Shown: positions 27,609 to 37,773, counted from the first letter of the stretch. The stretch is 64,000 nt of DNA from Novosphingobium sp. (GCA_016719755.1 JADJYM010000012.1:439001-503000); one strand, 5' to 3'. Notes: generated by a model not told the origin, from the letters alone. Numbers and translations are program-made.

Positions 27609-28793
27609 CTAGAATGCCAAGGCCAAGGCTTGGCCGCCTTGCGCCACCTGCGCGCGTGACGGATCGGATCGGACCAGCCAGCTGGCTCTGGACAGTGGCG
27701 CCTGTGCGCCTGAATCCTGACTGCCGAGCGGGACAAGGCCCGCATCCGAAAGGCTTGAGCGGACAAAGGTTGTCCGGCTGTCCGCTGCCGGAAATGCCCC
27801 CGCTACCGGCAGGTTGATCCAGTTCAGCACGGCATCGATCGTCCGCCCCTGAAGCAAGCCCAGCAACGGGGCGAGGAACAGCCGCGCCGTTACCAGCGCG
27901 GAAGTTGGATTGCCGGGGAGACCCACCACCCAGCGGCCCTGCGCGCGGCCAATCCAGACCGGCTTTCCGGGTTTGATCGCCACCTTCGTGAACAGCGGTT
28001 CCAGTTCCTGTTCGGCAAACATCGCCTTGGCATAGTCGCGTTCGCCAACCGATGCGCCGCCAGTCACCACCACAACGTTCGCCAGCGAGAGCGCACGTCC
28101 CGCCAGGCGCCGCAGCGCGGCCAGATCATCTGCGCCGCTGAACCTCCCCTCGACCCTGGCACCAAACTGCTGGGCCAGAACGGCCACTCCGAAAGACACG
28201 GATTCGGGGATTGTCAGGGGATTGTCCCGCGCCGATCCGGGTGGTGCCAGTTCGTCTCCGGTTGCCACAATGGCCACCCGGGGCCGCTTGTAGACCAGCG
28301 CGGCGGCGCGGTCCGCTGCAGCCAGCGTGACCATGGTGCGGGCTTCAAGCAGAGTGCCGGCGGCGAGCAGCAGATCACCTTCGGCAAAATCGCTGGCGGC
28401 TGCGCGCACGTGCCAGCCGGGCCCGAATTCGGCGATGATTTCCATTTCCGCGCCGTTGCTCGTGCAATTTTCCTGCATCACCACCCGGTCAGCGCCGCCG
28501 GGCAGCGCGGCCCCGGTGAATATCCGGACGCAATCGCCGGGGCCGAGCGGCGGGGGCGGACGTCCGCCGGCGAAGCTCGTGCCGATGATCCGCAGGCGCG
28601 CGCCGACTGCCGCATCGGCATTCCGCAGGGCATAACCATCCATTGCCGAGACTGCGCATCGCGGCGCGGCGATCGCGGCATGGATGGGTTCGGCAAGCAC
28701 CCGCCCGCCGGCTTCGATCAGGTCAACCTGTTCCGTGCCCAGCGGCAGCACGTTTTCGGCCAGCAGCTCCAGCGCCTCGTCGAAGCCGATCAT
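27609..28793 (-). CDS. moeA: molybdopterin molybdenumtransferase
   Basis: A 394-residue MoeA, which inserts molybdate into adenylylated molybdopterin. Features include the N-terminal AISAMDGYAL-like stretch (CAVSAMDGYALRNAD), PGDCVRIFTGAALPGGADRVVMQEN, the central VATGDEL and VVTGGASVGERDYAKAM, and GLPGNPTSAL, all hallmark MoeA segments. It is the last gene of the nitrate reductase operon, overlapping moaB by ATGA. A dedicated copy here would supply cofactor for NarG under nitrate respiration; a housekeeping copy may exist elsewhere. Confidence 0.95.
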   Translation of the reverse strand: MIGFDEALELLAENVLPLGTEQVDLIEAGGRVLAEPIHAAIAAPRCAVSAMDGYALRNADAAVGARLRIIGTSFAGGRPPPPLGPGDCVRIFTGAALPGGADRVVMQENCTSNGAEMEIIAEFGPGWHVRAAASDFAEGDLLLAAGTLLEARTMVTLAAADRAAALVYKRPRVAIVATGDELAPPGSARDNPLTIPESVSFGVAVLAQQFGARVEGRFSGADDLAALRRLAGRALSLANVVVVTGGASVGERDYAKAMFAEQELEPLFTKVAIKPGKPVWIGRAQGRWVVGLPGNPTSALVTARLFLAPLLGLLQGRTIDAVLNWINLPVAGAFPAADSRTTFVRSSLSDAGLVPLGSQDSGAQAPLSRASWLVRSDPSRAQVAQGGQALALAF

Positions 28794-29326
28794 GCACAGA
28801 CCTCGCGCAGACGGGGCAGCGCGCCAGCGATCGAACAGGGCTTGTGACGGCTGTCGAATTCAAGTTCCAGCAGGCCGTCCCATGCATCGCGGCAGGCACC
28901 GGGCGACCCGGGGATACAAAAGATGAAGGCATCGCCGATCTGGCCCGCAAAGGCACGCGATTGCATTGAGGCGACACCGACGGTTTGCAGGCTCTTCTGA
29001 TGAAAGGCGACCGGAAACCCGTCCATTTCCCGCCGCAACAGCGGCTTGACCGCTTCAGGAGTGTTGTCCCGCGGGGAAAAGCCGGTGCCACCGGTGGTCA
29101 GGATGATCTCGATCGCCGGATCAGCCTGCCATGATCGCAGCTGTCCGCGAATGGCATCGATGTCGTCCGGCACGATGGCGCGGCCCATCAGGACATGGCC
29201 CGCAGCGGCAAGCCGTTCGGTCAGCACCGCCCCGGAAACATCCGTTTCGATCGTGCGGGTATCGGAAATGGTCAACACCGCCATGCCCAGCGGATGGAAG
29301 GGCAGGGACGGGTCAATTCCAGGCAT
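28790..29326 (-). CDS. moaB: molybdenum cofactor biosynthesis protein B
   Basis: A 178-residue MoaB/MogA-type protein, which adenylylates molybdopterin before metal insertion. The core reads MAVLTISDTRT, ILTTGGTGFSPRDNTPEAV and PGSPGACRDAWDGLL, with Gly-rich and Asp residues of the nucleotide site. It resembles MoaB rather than MogA by length and the N-terminal extension. It sits three bases after moaA and overlaps moeA by four bases. Confidence 0.93.
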   Translation of the reverse strand: MPGIDPSLPFHPLGMAVLTISDTRTIETDVSGAVLTERLAAAGHVLMGRAIVPDDIDAIRGQLRSWQADPAIEIILTTGGTGFSPRDNTPEAVKPLLRREMDGFPVAFHQKSLQTVGVASMQSRAFAGQIGDAFIFCIPGSPGACRDAWDGLLELEFDSRHKPCSIAGALPRLREVCA

Positions 29327-29329
29327 GGT

Positions 29330-30316
29330 TCATCCTCCGATCGAGGCCAGGTGCGGGGTTGCTCCGCTGTCGCCCTGGTGCAGCCGGTGGCCGGGCGCCT
29401 TCGTCAGGGTCAATGCGGCGATCCGCGCGATCAGGTCCTGCTGCTGATCGTCCGATTGCAGCAACACTCGCAGATCGATCCCGTGATCGCCAAACAGGCA
29501 GAGATGCAGCTTGCCCCGGGCCGAGACCCTGAGGCGGTTGCAGGACGCGCAGAAATCCTTGGCATAGGGCGCAATGATGCCGATCTGTCCCGGGCGGCCC
29601 GGCTGGGCATAGACCACCGCAGGCCCCGCGCCGGCCTCGCGCGGAAGGGGCCTCCAGCCAAGCGCCTCAAGCTTTGCGGCGATCTCCGCCCCGGCCAGGT
29701 GGTATCGCTCGAAGAAGGCGGGGTTGTCGTTGGTCCGCATCACCTCGATGAAGCGCAGCGCCAGATCATGCCGCTGCACGAAAGCGATGAAGCTTTCCAG
29801 TTCGTCGTCGTTGATCCCGCGCATCAGCACGCTGTTGAGCTTGATGGACCTGATCCCGGCAAGCCGCGCGGCCGCAATCCCGTCGAGCACCTCGCCCAGC
29901 CGGTCATGCCCGGTGATCGCAGCGAATCGCGCGGGCTCAAGCGAATCGACACTGACGTTCAGCGCCGTGATCCCGGCCAAGGCATAGTCCTGCGCCCGCT
30001 CCGCCAGACGGTAGCCGTTGGTGGTCATCGCCAGGGTGCGAATTCCGGGCGTGGCGGCGACAGTGCGGGCAATGTCCAGCAGTTCCGGACGCAGGCTGGG
30101 CTCCCCCCCGGTCAGCCGCACTTTCCACAGACCCAGCCGCGCGAAGGCCGCGATCAGCCGCCCGGTTTCCCCGACCGTCAGGTTCGCCGGCAATCCCTCC
30201 TGCCTGCGATAGCCATCGGGCAGGCAATAGGAGCAGCGGAAGTTGCAGACATCGGTCAGCGACAATCGCAGGTATTCAAAGCGGCGGCCCTGGCCATCGG
30301 TGAGCGGCTGGATCAT
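29330..30316 (-). CDS. moaA: GTP 3',8-cyclase (cofactor biosynthesis radical SAM enzyme)
   Basis: A 328-residue MoaA, catalysing the first step of molybdopterin synthesis from GTP. The radical-SAM cluster motif is CNFRCSYC near residue 26, the second cluster uses the cysteines of CASCNRLRVSARGKLHLC, and the protein ends in the essential Gly-Gly tail (SIGG). The ATG at 30316 gives the canonical MIQPLTDGQGRRFEYLRLSLT start. It begins one base after the stop of the isomerase gene. Confidence 0.96.
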   Translation of the reverse strand: MIQPLTDGQGRRFEYLRLSLTDVCNFRCSYCLPDGYRRQEGLPANLTVGETGRLIAAFARLGLWKVRLTGGEPSLRPELLDIARTVAATPGIRTLAMTTNGYRLAERAQDYALAGITALNVSVDSLEPARFAAITGHDRLGEVLDGIAAARLAGIRSIKLNSVLMRGINDDELESFIAFVQRHDLALRFIEVMRTNDNPAFFERYHLAGAEIAAKLEALGWRPLPREAGAGPAVVYAQPGRPGQIGIIAPYAKDFCASCNRLRVSARGKLHLCLFGDHGIDLRVLLQSDDQQQDLIARIAALTLTKAPGHRLHQGDSGATPHLASIGG

Positions 30317-30317
30317 C

Positions 30318-31118
30318 CTATTGCACCATGGCCCCTTCGGCCCCGGCAATGGCAACGCCGCTGACCCCGGCCTGTCCCGCCAGGATCGCGATGTATTGCG
30401 CGACGGCGCGGCGATAGCTCGCCTCTTCAAGATAGCTGGCAATGGCTTGCTGCACCGCCTCGAACGGCAACTGCCGCCCTTCGGCACGGCGGCCAGAACG
30501 GATCACGTGGACGCCGAAGCGGGTCTTGACCGGCCGGGTGCAGAGCGTGTTCTCGGCAAGGGCGAACAGTGCCTCCTCGAACGGCTTCACCATCTGTCCC
30601 GGGCCGACCTGCCCCAGGTTGCCGCCCTGCTCGCGCGATGGGCAGGCGGAACGGGTGCGGGCCAGCTCGTCGAAGCGTTCGGGCTCGGCCTGTAACTGGC
30701 GGATCAGGGTGCGGGCATCGCCTGTGGCCAGACCCATGGCGAATTCATCCGCCGGATCTGCTTCGATCAGGATGTGCGCCGCTTCGACCAGCACGGGCGA
30801 GGCAAAGCGGTCGCGGCGGGTGTCGTAAAAGCGGCGGCAGGCGGCTTCGTCAGCCTCGGGAACGCGCACCTCGTGCTCCAGCAGGGCATCGATCCGGGCG
30901 TCCTCCTCGGTCAGCGGGCGGCCCTCGGCGTCGCGCCGGTCCTCGGCCGGGATCCCCAGCCGGTCCGCTTCGTCGAGCAGCAGCTGACGCACCGCCAGGG
31001 CCTCGGCCGCAGCCTGCCAGGCCGAGGCCGCATCGGGAGCGGGGTGATGCTGGGCTTCGGCGGCGATCGCCTCTGCCGGGATTTCCCTCCCGCCGACGAT
31101 GACCGGTTCGGCGTTCAT
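30318..31118 (-). CDS. parvulin-type peptidyl-prolyl isomerase of the nar operon
   Basis: A 266-residue NifM/PpiC-like protein. Residues 105-215 form a parvulin domain (AAHILIEADP, FDELARTRSACPS, GGNLGQVGPGQMVKPFEEALFAL, KTRFGVHVIRS). The N-terminal part is helical, and no signal peptide is seen, so it is cytoplasmic. The same gene follows narI in Pseudomonas nar operons, where it is thought to help folding of the reductase. It overlaps narI by ATGA. Confidence 0.88.
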   Translation of the reverse strand: MNAEPVIVGGREIPAEAIAAEAQHHPAPDAASAWQAAAEALAVRQLLLDEADRLGIPAEDRRDAEGRPLTEEDARIDALLEHEVRVPEADEAACRRFYDTRRDRFASPVLVEAAHILIEADPADEFAMGLATGDARTLIRQLQAEPERFDELARTRSACPSREQGGNLGQVGPGQMVKPFEEALFALAENTLCTRPVKTRFGVHVIRSGRRAEGRQLPFEAVQQAIASYLEEASYRRAVAQYIAILAGQAGVSGVAIAGAEGAMVQ

Positions 31119-31810
31119 CGGGCCAGATTCCTTGAACGGACCACCTGATAGCCCGGGCGCCAGACATAGCGCACCGGGGCACTGAGCATGTGCACCAGGC
31201 GGGTGAAGGGGAACAGAAACAGGATCGTCAGGCCCAGGAACAGGTGCAGCTTGAACACCAGCGCCACCTCGGCGATCTGGTCTGCAGCGCCGGAGCGGAA
31301 GGTGAAGATGCCCTGCGCCCAGTTCATGAACTTGACCATTTCATGCCCGTCGAGATGCTGCATCGACAGGGGTATCGTGGCCAGCCCCAGCGCCAGTTGT
31401 GCCCACAGCAGCAGGATGATCATGTTATCGGCAAAGCTGGATGCGGCGCGCACCCGGGGATCGAAGAACCGGCGGTGGATCAGCAGGCTCGCCCCGGCAA
31501 TCCCCAGTACTCCGGCAAAGCCCCCGGCGATGATCGCCAGCAGCTGCTTGGCCCCGTGGCTGATCCCCAGCGCATCGAACACTGCAATCGGGGTCAGCAG
31601 GCCGACCACGTGGCCAGCGAAGATCATCAGCACGCCAAGGTGGAACAGCACCGAGCCGACAATGAGCTGCTTGCGGCGCAGCAGCTGGCTCGATCCGGCG
31701 CGCCAGGAATAGGGTTCGCGATCATAGCGGATCACCGACCCGACCGCGAGAACGGCCAGCGCGATGTAGGGATAGATCCCGAACAGCAGGTGGTGGATGA
31801 AATCAGCCAT
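31115..31810 (-). CDS. narI: respiratory nitrate reductase gamma subunit (cytochrome b)
   Basis: A 231-residue membrane subunit with five helices. It takes electrons from quinol through two b-type haems to NarH. Conserved His ligands lie in LFHLGVLMIFAGHVVGLL and in FKLHLFLGLTILFLFPFTRLVHMLSAP, and the motif YDREPYSWRAGSSQLL is typical of NarI. Length matches the family. It overlaps narJ by eight bases. Confidence 0.95.
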   Translation of the reverse strand: MADFIHHLLFGIYPYIALAVLAVGSVIRYDREPYSWRAGSSQLLRRKQLIVGSVLFHLGVLMIFAGHVVGLLTPIAVFDALGISHGAKQLLAIIAGGFAGVLGIAGASLLIHRRFFDPRVRAASSFADNMIILLLWAQLALGLATIPLSMQHLDGHEMVKFMNWAQGIFTFRSGAADQIAEVALVFKLHLFLGLTILFLFPFTRLVHMLSAPVRYVWRPGYQVVRSRNLAR

Positions 31811-32498
31811 GGATCTGGCTCCTCACGGGTTCTTGGGCAAGCATGCGGTCGACCATTCCGGCCACCTGCGGACAGTCTGCGGCGCCGGGTGCGACGGGCG
31901 CATCGAAGCGGACCTGCTCCTCCTCCCAGGCGGCATCGAGCGCGGCGAGATCGTCGGGATCGTCCGCAGGGGCGATCTCGAAGGCTTCGCCGCCCGCCCC
32001 GGCAAGATCGGCCAGGATCCGCATGGCTGCGGCATAGGGCGTGGCCTTCTCCTCCAGCCGGGTGGCCAGGGCGGATAGGATCACCCCGGGCTGGGCCAGT
32101 TCCTCCGCCGCTTGCGCGGGCGGCAGGACCGAAAGATACTCCAGGAACAGCGGCAGGTAATCGGGCAGCTCCTTCGCCGCGATTTCCAGCCCCTGCGCCT
32201 CGTAGCGGTCACGCAGGTCGACCATCGCCTGCCCGCGGTCGCGGCTTTCGCCATGGACGTGCTCGAACAGGTGGAGCGACACCGCCCGCCCCCGGTCGAA
32301 CAGGCCGACATAGCGTTCCTGACTGTCGAGCAGATCGTCGCTGGCCAATGCGTCCAGCAGCGGTTGCAGCGAAGCGCGCTGGCCGGGCGAAAGCAGCCCA
32401 TCCCCGGCCAGGGCAGCGGTCAGCTCCGGCACCGCCTGCCGGACTGCCTCGTCCGGATAGCGCAGCAAGGCGGACAGGATGCGAAGGGTCAGGCGCAT
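31803..32498 (-). CDS. narJ: nitrate reductase molybdenum cofactor assembly chaperone
   Basis: A 231-residue NarJ of the TorD/DmsD superfamily. It opens LRILSALLRYPDEAVRQAV and contains YVGLFDRGRAVSLHLFEHVHGESRDRGQAMVDL, the most conserved NarJ stretch. It binds apo-NarG and permits cofactor insertion before membrane docking. Its ATG shares one base with the narH stop (TGATG). Confidence 0.95.
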   Translation of the reverse strand: MRLTLRILSALLRYPDEAVRQAVPELTAALAGDGLLSPGQRASLQPLLDALASDDLLDSQERYVGLFDRGRAVSLHLFEHVHGESRDRGQAMVDLRDRYEAQGLEIAAKELPDYLPLFLEYLSVLPPAQAAEELAQPGVILSALATRLEEKATPYAAAMRILADLAGAGGEAFEIAPADDPDDLAALDAAWEEEQVRFDAPVAPGAADCPQVAGMVDRMLAQEPVRSQIHG

Positions 32499-34039
32499 CA
32501 GAACACCTCCCCGGCAATTTGAGCCGTGGGGGTTTGCAGCTTCTTGCGCGCCGGCGCGCCGAACAGGTTGGTGTCGTTCGATCCGCTTGAGCAGCCATTG
32601 CCGAACGAGAAGCCGCAGCCGCCGCGCTCGTCATACATGTCCTCGGCATCCTCGCGGTGGCCGGTGGGGATCACGAAGCGGTCCTCGTAATTGGCGATTG
32701 CCATCACCTGGTACATTTCCTCGATCTGCGCGGCGGTCAGCCCCACCTCGCGGGCGATGCCCTCATCGACCACGCCGCCGACCGTCTTGGCGCGCATGTA
32801 GCCGCGCATCGCCAGCATCCGTTCCAGCGCATCGACCACCGGGGCTTCCTTGCCCGCGGTCAGCAGGTTGGCGAGATACTTGACCGGAATCCGCAGGGAG
32901 CGGACATCGGGCATCCCGTTGCGCGCGGAAATCTTGCCCGCGCTGGCCGCCGCGCTGATCGGCGACAGCGGCGGCACGTACCAGACCATCGGCAGGGTGC
33001 GGTATTCCGGGTGGAGCGGGAAGGCGACCTTCCATTCCATCGCCATCTTCCACACCGGCGACCGGCGCGCGGCTTCCAGCCAGGCTTCGGGGACGCCATC
33101 CTTGCGGGCCTGTTCGATCACCGCCGGATCGTTGGGATCGAGGAAGATGTCGAGTTGGGCCTGATAGAGGTCCTCAACATTCTCGGCGCTGGCGGCTTCC
33201 TCGATCCGGTCAGCGTCATACAGCATCACGCCAAGGTAACGGATGCGCCCGACGCAGGTTTCGCTGCAGACGGTCGGCTCACCCGCCTCGATCCGGGGAT
33301 AGCAGAAGATGCACTTCTCGCTCTTGCCGGTCTTCCAGTTGAAATAGATCTTCTTGTAGGGGCAGCCCGATACGCACATCCGCCAGCCCCGGCACTTTTC
33401 CTGGTCGATCAGGACGATCCCGTCCTCTTCGCGCTTGTAGATCGAACCCGAAGGACAGGCCGCCACGCAGGTGGGGTTGAGGCAGTGCTCGCACAGCCGG
33501 GGCAGATACATCATGAAGGTGTTTTCGAACTGGCCATAGATTTCCTTCTGGACCCCTTCGAAGTTGTAGTCGGCCGACCGCTTGGAAAACTCGCCGCCCA
33601 GGATTTCCTCCCAGTTCGGGCCGCCTTCGATCTTTTCCATCCGCTCGCCCGAAATCAGGCTGCGCGGCCGGGCGGTGGGAAAGGCCTTGCTTTCGCCCGC
33701 TCCCTGGAGGTGGCCATAGTCGAACGTGAAGGGCTCGTAGTAATCGTCGATCTCGGGCAGGTCGGGGTTGGCGAAGATCTTCGCCAGCAGGCGCCACTTG
33801 CCGCCCATCTTCGGGCGGATCGAGCCCGAGGGCGTACGTACCCAGCCGCCGTTCCAGCGCTCCTGGTTTTCCCAGTCCTTGGGAAAGCCGACGCCGGGCT
33901 TGCTTTCGACGTTGTTGAACCAGGCGTATTCCATGCCTTCGCGGCTGGTCCACACGTTCTTGCAGGTGACCGAGCAGGTGTGGCAGCCGATGCACTTGTC
34001 AAGGTTCAGCACCTTGCCGATTTGCGCGCGGACCTTCAT
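32498..34039 (-). CDS. narH: respiratory nitrate reductase beta subunit (iron-sulfur)
   Basis: A 513-residue electron-transfer subunit carrying one [3Fe-4S] and three [4Fe-4S] clusters. The four Cys groups are visible: CIGCHTCSVTCK near the N-terminus, CEHCLNPTCVAACPSG, CRGWRMCVSGCPYKK (with Trp replacing one Cys, marking the [3Fe-4S] centre) and KCIFCYPRI...CSETCVGR. Length matches E. coli NarH. It overlaps narG by ATGA. Confidence 0.97.
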   Translation of the reverse strand: MKVRAQIGKVLNLDKCIGCHTCSVTCKNVWTSREGMEYAWFNNVESKPGVGFPKDWENQERWNGGWVRTPSGSIRPKMGGKWRLLAKIFANPDLPEIDDYYEPFTFDYGHLQGAGESKAFPTARPRSLISGERMEKIEGGPNWEEILGGEFSKRSADYNFEGVQKEIYGQFENTFMMYLPRLCEHCLNPTCVAACPSGSIYKREEDGIVLIDQEKCRGWRMCVSGCPYKKIYFNWKTGKSEKCIFCYPRIEAGEPTVCSETCVGRIRYLGVMLYDADRIEEAASAENVEDLYQAQLDIFLDPNDPAVIEQARKDGVPEAWLEAARRSPVWKMAMEWKVAFPLHPEYRTLPMVWYVPPLSPISAAASAGKISARNGMPDVRSLRIPVKYLANLLTAGKEAPVVDALERMLAMRGYMRAKTVGGVVDEGIAREVGLTAAQIEEMYQVMAIANYEDRFVIPTGHREDAEDMYDERGGCGFSFGNGCSSGSNDTNLFGAPARKKLQTPTAQIAGEVF

Positions 34040-37000
34040 GCTGCGTTCTCCCCATCGGCCAGGGCCCCTTCGAGCCAGTCGACCTTCTCAAGCTTGCGGA
34101 CGATGACGTATTCGTCGCGGTTGGAACCCACGGTGCCGTAGTAGTTGAAGCCATAGGCCTGCTGGACATAGCCGCCGATCATGTGGGTCGGTTTCAGGAT
34201 CGCGCGGGTCACGGAATTGTGGATCCCCCCGCGCTGGCCGGTCAGCGGCGAACCGGGCATGTTCACGATCTTTTCCTGCGCATGGTACATGAACAGGGTG
34301 CCTTCCTTCATGCGCTGGGACACGACCACGCGGGCGACCAGCGCGCCATTGGCATTGAAGGTTTCAACCCAGTCGTTGTCGATGAGGCCCGCCTTGGCGG
34401 CATCCACCTCGCTCATCCACACGATCGGACCGCCGCGCGACAGGGTCAGCATCAGCTGGTTGTCGGTATAGGTGGAATGGATGCCCCACTTCTGGTGCGG
34501 GGTGATGAAATTCAGGATGACGTGCGGCTGGCCCGCCGCCTGATCGAGCATCGGCTTGACCGCCTTGGTATCGATCGGCGGACGATAGACGCACAGGGCC
34601 TCGCCAAAGGCGCGCATCCACTTGTGATCCTGGTAAAGCTGCTGGCGGCCGGTCAGGGTGCGCCACGGGATCAGTTCGTGCACGTTGGTATAGCCCGCGC
34701 TGTAGCAGACATGCTCGCTTTCCAGCCCGGACCAGGTGGGTGATGAGATGATCTTGCGTGGCTGGGCCTGGATGTCGCGGAAGCGGATCTTCTCCTCCTC
34801 CTTGGGCCGGGCCAGGTGGGTATGATCGATCCCGGTGAACTGCGACAACGCATCCCACGCCTTGACCGCCACCTCACCGTTGGTTTCCGGCGCGAGCATC
34901 AGCAGCACTTCGGCGGCATCGATCGCGGTTTCGATCTTCGCCATCCCCGCCGCCGGTCCGTCGCCGCCCTGGGTGCCGTTGAGCTTCCTGAGGTTCTCGA
35001 CCTCCCTGGCGGTGTTCCAGGCGATCCCCTTGCCGCCATTGCCAAGCTTGTCCATCAACGGACCCAGCGCGGTGAAGCGGTTGTAAAGGTTGGGATAGTC
35101 CCGCTCTACCAGGGCAACATTGGCCATGGTCTTGCCGGGGATCGGCTCGATCTGGCCCTGGCCCCAGTCGGCCACGTCGAACGGCTGGGCGATCTCACCG
35201 GGAGTATCGTGCTGGATCGGCACCAGCACCAGATCCTGTTCCACCCCCAGCACTTCGGGCGCCACTTCGGAGAAGGTCTTCGCAATCCCCTTGTAGATAT
35301 CCCAGTCGCTCTTCGATTCCCACACCGGGTCGACCGCCGCCGACAGCGGATGGATGAAGGGGTGCATGTCGGACGTGTTGAGGTCGTCCTTTTCGTACCA
35401 GCTGGCGGTCGGCAGGACGATGTCGGAATAGACGCAGGTGGTCGACATCCGGAAATCGAGCGTGACCAGCAGGTCCAGCTTCCCCTTGGGCGCTTCGTCG
35501 TGCCACTTCACGTCCTTGGGCTTCTGGTGGCCCATTTCGCCCAGGTCCTTGCCCTGAACGCCGTGCGCGGTGCCCAGCAGGTGCTTGAGGAAGTATTCGT
35601 GCCCCTTGCCGGACGAACCCAGCAGGTTGGATCGCCAGACAAACATGTTGCGCGGCCAGTTGGCCTCGTCGTCCGGATCAAGGCAGGACAGTTCCAGATC
35701 GCCGGCCTTGAGCGCCTGCGAAACATAGTCCTTCGGCTCCATGCCGCTGGCCTTGGCCGCCTTGCCCACTTCCAGCGGGTTGGTCTTGAGCTGGGGCGCG
35801 GACGGCAGCCAGCCCATGCGTTCGGCCCGCACGTTGTAATCGATCAGGCTGGCGTCCCAATCCCCCTTGGGCGCGGTGGGTGACAGAATTTCGCTCACCC
35901 CCAGCGTCTCGTACCGCCACTGGTCGGTATGGGCATAGAAGAAGCTGGTGGAATTCATCTGCCGGGGCGGACGGTTCCAGTCGAGCGCGAAGGCCAGTGG
36001 CAGCCAGCCGGTCTGCGGGCGCAGCTTTTCCTGGCCCACATAGTGCGACCAGCCGCCGCCCGACTGGCCGACGCAGCCGCACATCACCAGCAGGTTGATG
36101 ATCCCGCGGTAATTCATGTCCATGTGGTACCAGTGGTTCAGACCGGCCCCCAGGATCACCATCGACTTGCCGTTCGTCGCTTCGGCATTGGCGGCGAATT
36201 CGCGCGCGGCGGTGACAATCGCATCGGCGGGAACGCCGGTGATCTTCTCTGCCCAGGCGGGCGTGTAGGGCGCGCCATCGCTGTATTCGCGCGCCACGAA
36301 ATCGCCGCCCAGCCCCCGGTCGAGCCCGTAGTTGGCGCACAGCAGATCGAACACGGTGGCTACGTAGGTGCGGCCGTCCTTCAGCTCCATCTGCCGCACC
36401 GGGACGCGCTTTGGCAGCACGTCGGGATGGTCGGTGCCCTGGAAGTGGTCGTGCTCGCGGTTGCCGAAATAGGGGAAGGCGACCTCGACCACCTCGTCAT
36501 GGTCCTTGTCGAGGATCGCGGTCATCCGCAGCTTGACCTGCGCGCCCTGGCCATCCTGTTCCTGAAGGTTCCACTTGCCCTTCTCGCCCCAGCGGAACCC
36601 TGCCGAACCGGACGGCGCGACCACTTCGTCGCGGGCCTCGTCGATCGCCACGGTTTTCCATTCCGGGTTGTTCTGCTCGCCCAGATCGCCCTTGAAATCG
36701 CTGGCGCGCAGCAGACGTTCGGGCACCAGCCTGCCATCCTGTTCGACCAGCCGGACCAGCATCGGCATATCGGAATACTTGCGGCAGTAATCCTCGAAAT
36801 AGGGCACCTGCCGGTCGAGGTGGAACTCGCGCAGGATCACGTGGCCCATGGCCATGGCCAGCGCCGCATCGGTGCCCTGCTTGGGGTTGAGCCACAGGTC
36901 GGCGAACTTGGTCGCCTCGGCATAGTCGGGGCTGACCACGGCCACCTTGGCTCCGCGATAGCGCGCCTCGGTCATGAAGTGGGCATCGGGCGTGCGCGTC

Positions 37001-37773
37001 TGGGGCACGTTCGATCCCCACAGCATCAGAAAGCCCGCATTGTACCAGTCGGCGCTTTCGGGAACGTCGGTCTGCTCGCCCCAGGTCATCGGGCTGGCCG
37101 GCGGCAGATCGCAGTACCAGTCGTAGAAGCTCATGCAGGTGCCGCCGAGCAGCGAGAGATAGCGCGATCCCGCCGCGTAGCTGACCATCGACATCGCCGG
37201 GATCGGCGAGAAGCCGATCACCCGGTCCGGCCCCCATTGCTTCGCGGTATAGGCATTGGCCGCGGCGATGATCTCGTTCACCTCGTCCCAGGTCGAGCGG
37301 ACGAAACCGCCGTGCCCGCGGATCGCGGTGTAGCTCTTGCGCGACACCGGATCGGCCTGGATCGAGGCCCAGGCGGCAACCGGGGGCAGGCTCTGCCGTG
37401 CCGCCCGCCACAGCTTGACCAGCCGCTTGCGGATCAGCGGATACTTCAGCCGCTGGGCCGAATAGATGTACCAGCTGTAGCTGGCCCCGCGCGGGCAGCC
37501 GCGCGGTTCGTGGTTGGGAAGTTCCGGGCGGGTGCGCGGATAGTCGGTCTGCTGGGTTTCCCAGGTGATGATCCCGCCCTTGACGTAGATCTTCCAGCTG
37601 CACGATCCGGTGCAGTTCACCCCGTGGGTGGAGCGCACGATCTTGTCGTGCTGCCAGCGCTTGCGATAGCTGTCTTCCCAGTCACGCGCTTCGGCGGTGG
37701 TGATCCCGTGGCCGTCGGAAAACTGCTCCTTCTTCTGGCGGAAAAAGGTCAGGCGGTCGAGCAGGTGGCTCAT
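34036..37773 (-). CDS. narG: respiratory nitrate reductase alpha subunit (Mo-bisMGD)
   Basis: A 1245-residue catalytic subunit that reduces nitrate to nitrite on the cytoplasmic side of the membrane. The N-terminal FS0 cluster uses His and Cys of STHGVNCTGSCSW and the Cys in EPRGCPRGASYSWY. The molybdenum ligand Asp lies in GGTCMSFYDWYCDLP. The C-terminal cofactor domain contains IHSTYTDNQLML. It keeps an N-terminal MSHLLDRLTFF without Tat signal, as in cytoplasm-facing Nar enzymes. It overlaps narK by ATGA and narH by ATGA. Confidence 0.97.
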   Translation of the reverse strand: MSHLLDRLTFFRQKKEQFSDGHGITTAEARDWEDSYRKRWQHDKIVRSTHGVNCTGSCSWKIYVKGGIITWETQQTDYPRTRPELPNHEPRGCPRGASYSWYIYSAQRLKYPLIRKRLVKLWRAARQSLPPVAAWASIQADPVSRKSYTAIRGHGGFVRSTWDEVNEIIAAANAYTAKQWGPDRVIGFSPIPAMSMVSYAAGSRYLSLLGGTCMSFYDWYCDLPPASPMTWGEQTDVPESADWYNAGFLMLWGSNVPQTRTPDAHFMTEARYRGAKVAVVSPDYAEATKFADLWLNPKQGTDAALAMAMGHVILREFHLDRQVPYFEDYCRKYSDMPMLVRLVEQDGRLVPERLLRASDFKGDLGEQNNPEWKTVAIDEARDEVVAPSGSAGFRWGEKGKWNLQEQDGQGAQVKLRMTAILDKDHDEVVEVAFPYFGNREHDHFQGTDHPDVLPKRVPVRQMELKDGRTYVATVFDLLCANYGLDRGLGGDFVAREYSDGAPYTPAWAEKITGVPADAIVTAAREFAANAEATNGKSMVILGAGLNHWYHMDMNYRGIINLLVMCGCVGQSGGGWSHYVGQEKLRPQTGWLPLAFALDWNRPPRQMNSTSFFYAHTDQWRYETLGVSEILSPTAPKGDWDASLIDYNVRAERMGWLPSAPQLKTNPLEVGKAAKASGMEPKDYVSQALKAGDLELSCLDPDDEANWPRNMFVWRSNLLGSSGKGHEYFLKHLLGTAHGVQGKDLGEMGHQKPKDVKWHDEAPKGKLDLLVTLDFRMSTTCVYSDIVLPTASWYEKDDLNTSDMHPFIHPLSAAVDPVWESKSDWDIYKGIAKTFSEVAPEVLGVEQDLVLVPIQHDTPGEIAQPFDVADWGQGQIEPIPGKTMANVALVERDYPNLYNRFTALGPLMDKLGNGGKGIAWNTAREVENLRKLNGTQGGDGPAAGMAKIETAIDAAEVLLMLAPETNGEVAVKAWDALSQFTGIDHTHLARPKEEEKIRFRDIQAQPRKIISSPTWSGLESEHVCYSAGYTNVHELIPWRTLTGRQQLYQDHKWMRAFGEALCVYRPPIDTKAVKPMLDQAAGQPHVILNFITPHQKWGIHSTYTDNQLMLTLSRGGPIVWMSEVDAAKAGLIDNDWVETFNANGALVARVVVSQRMKEGTLFMYHAQEKIVNMPGSPLTGQRGGIHNSVTRAILKPTHMIGGYVQQAYGFNYYGTVGSNRDEYVIVRKLEKVDWLEGALADGENAA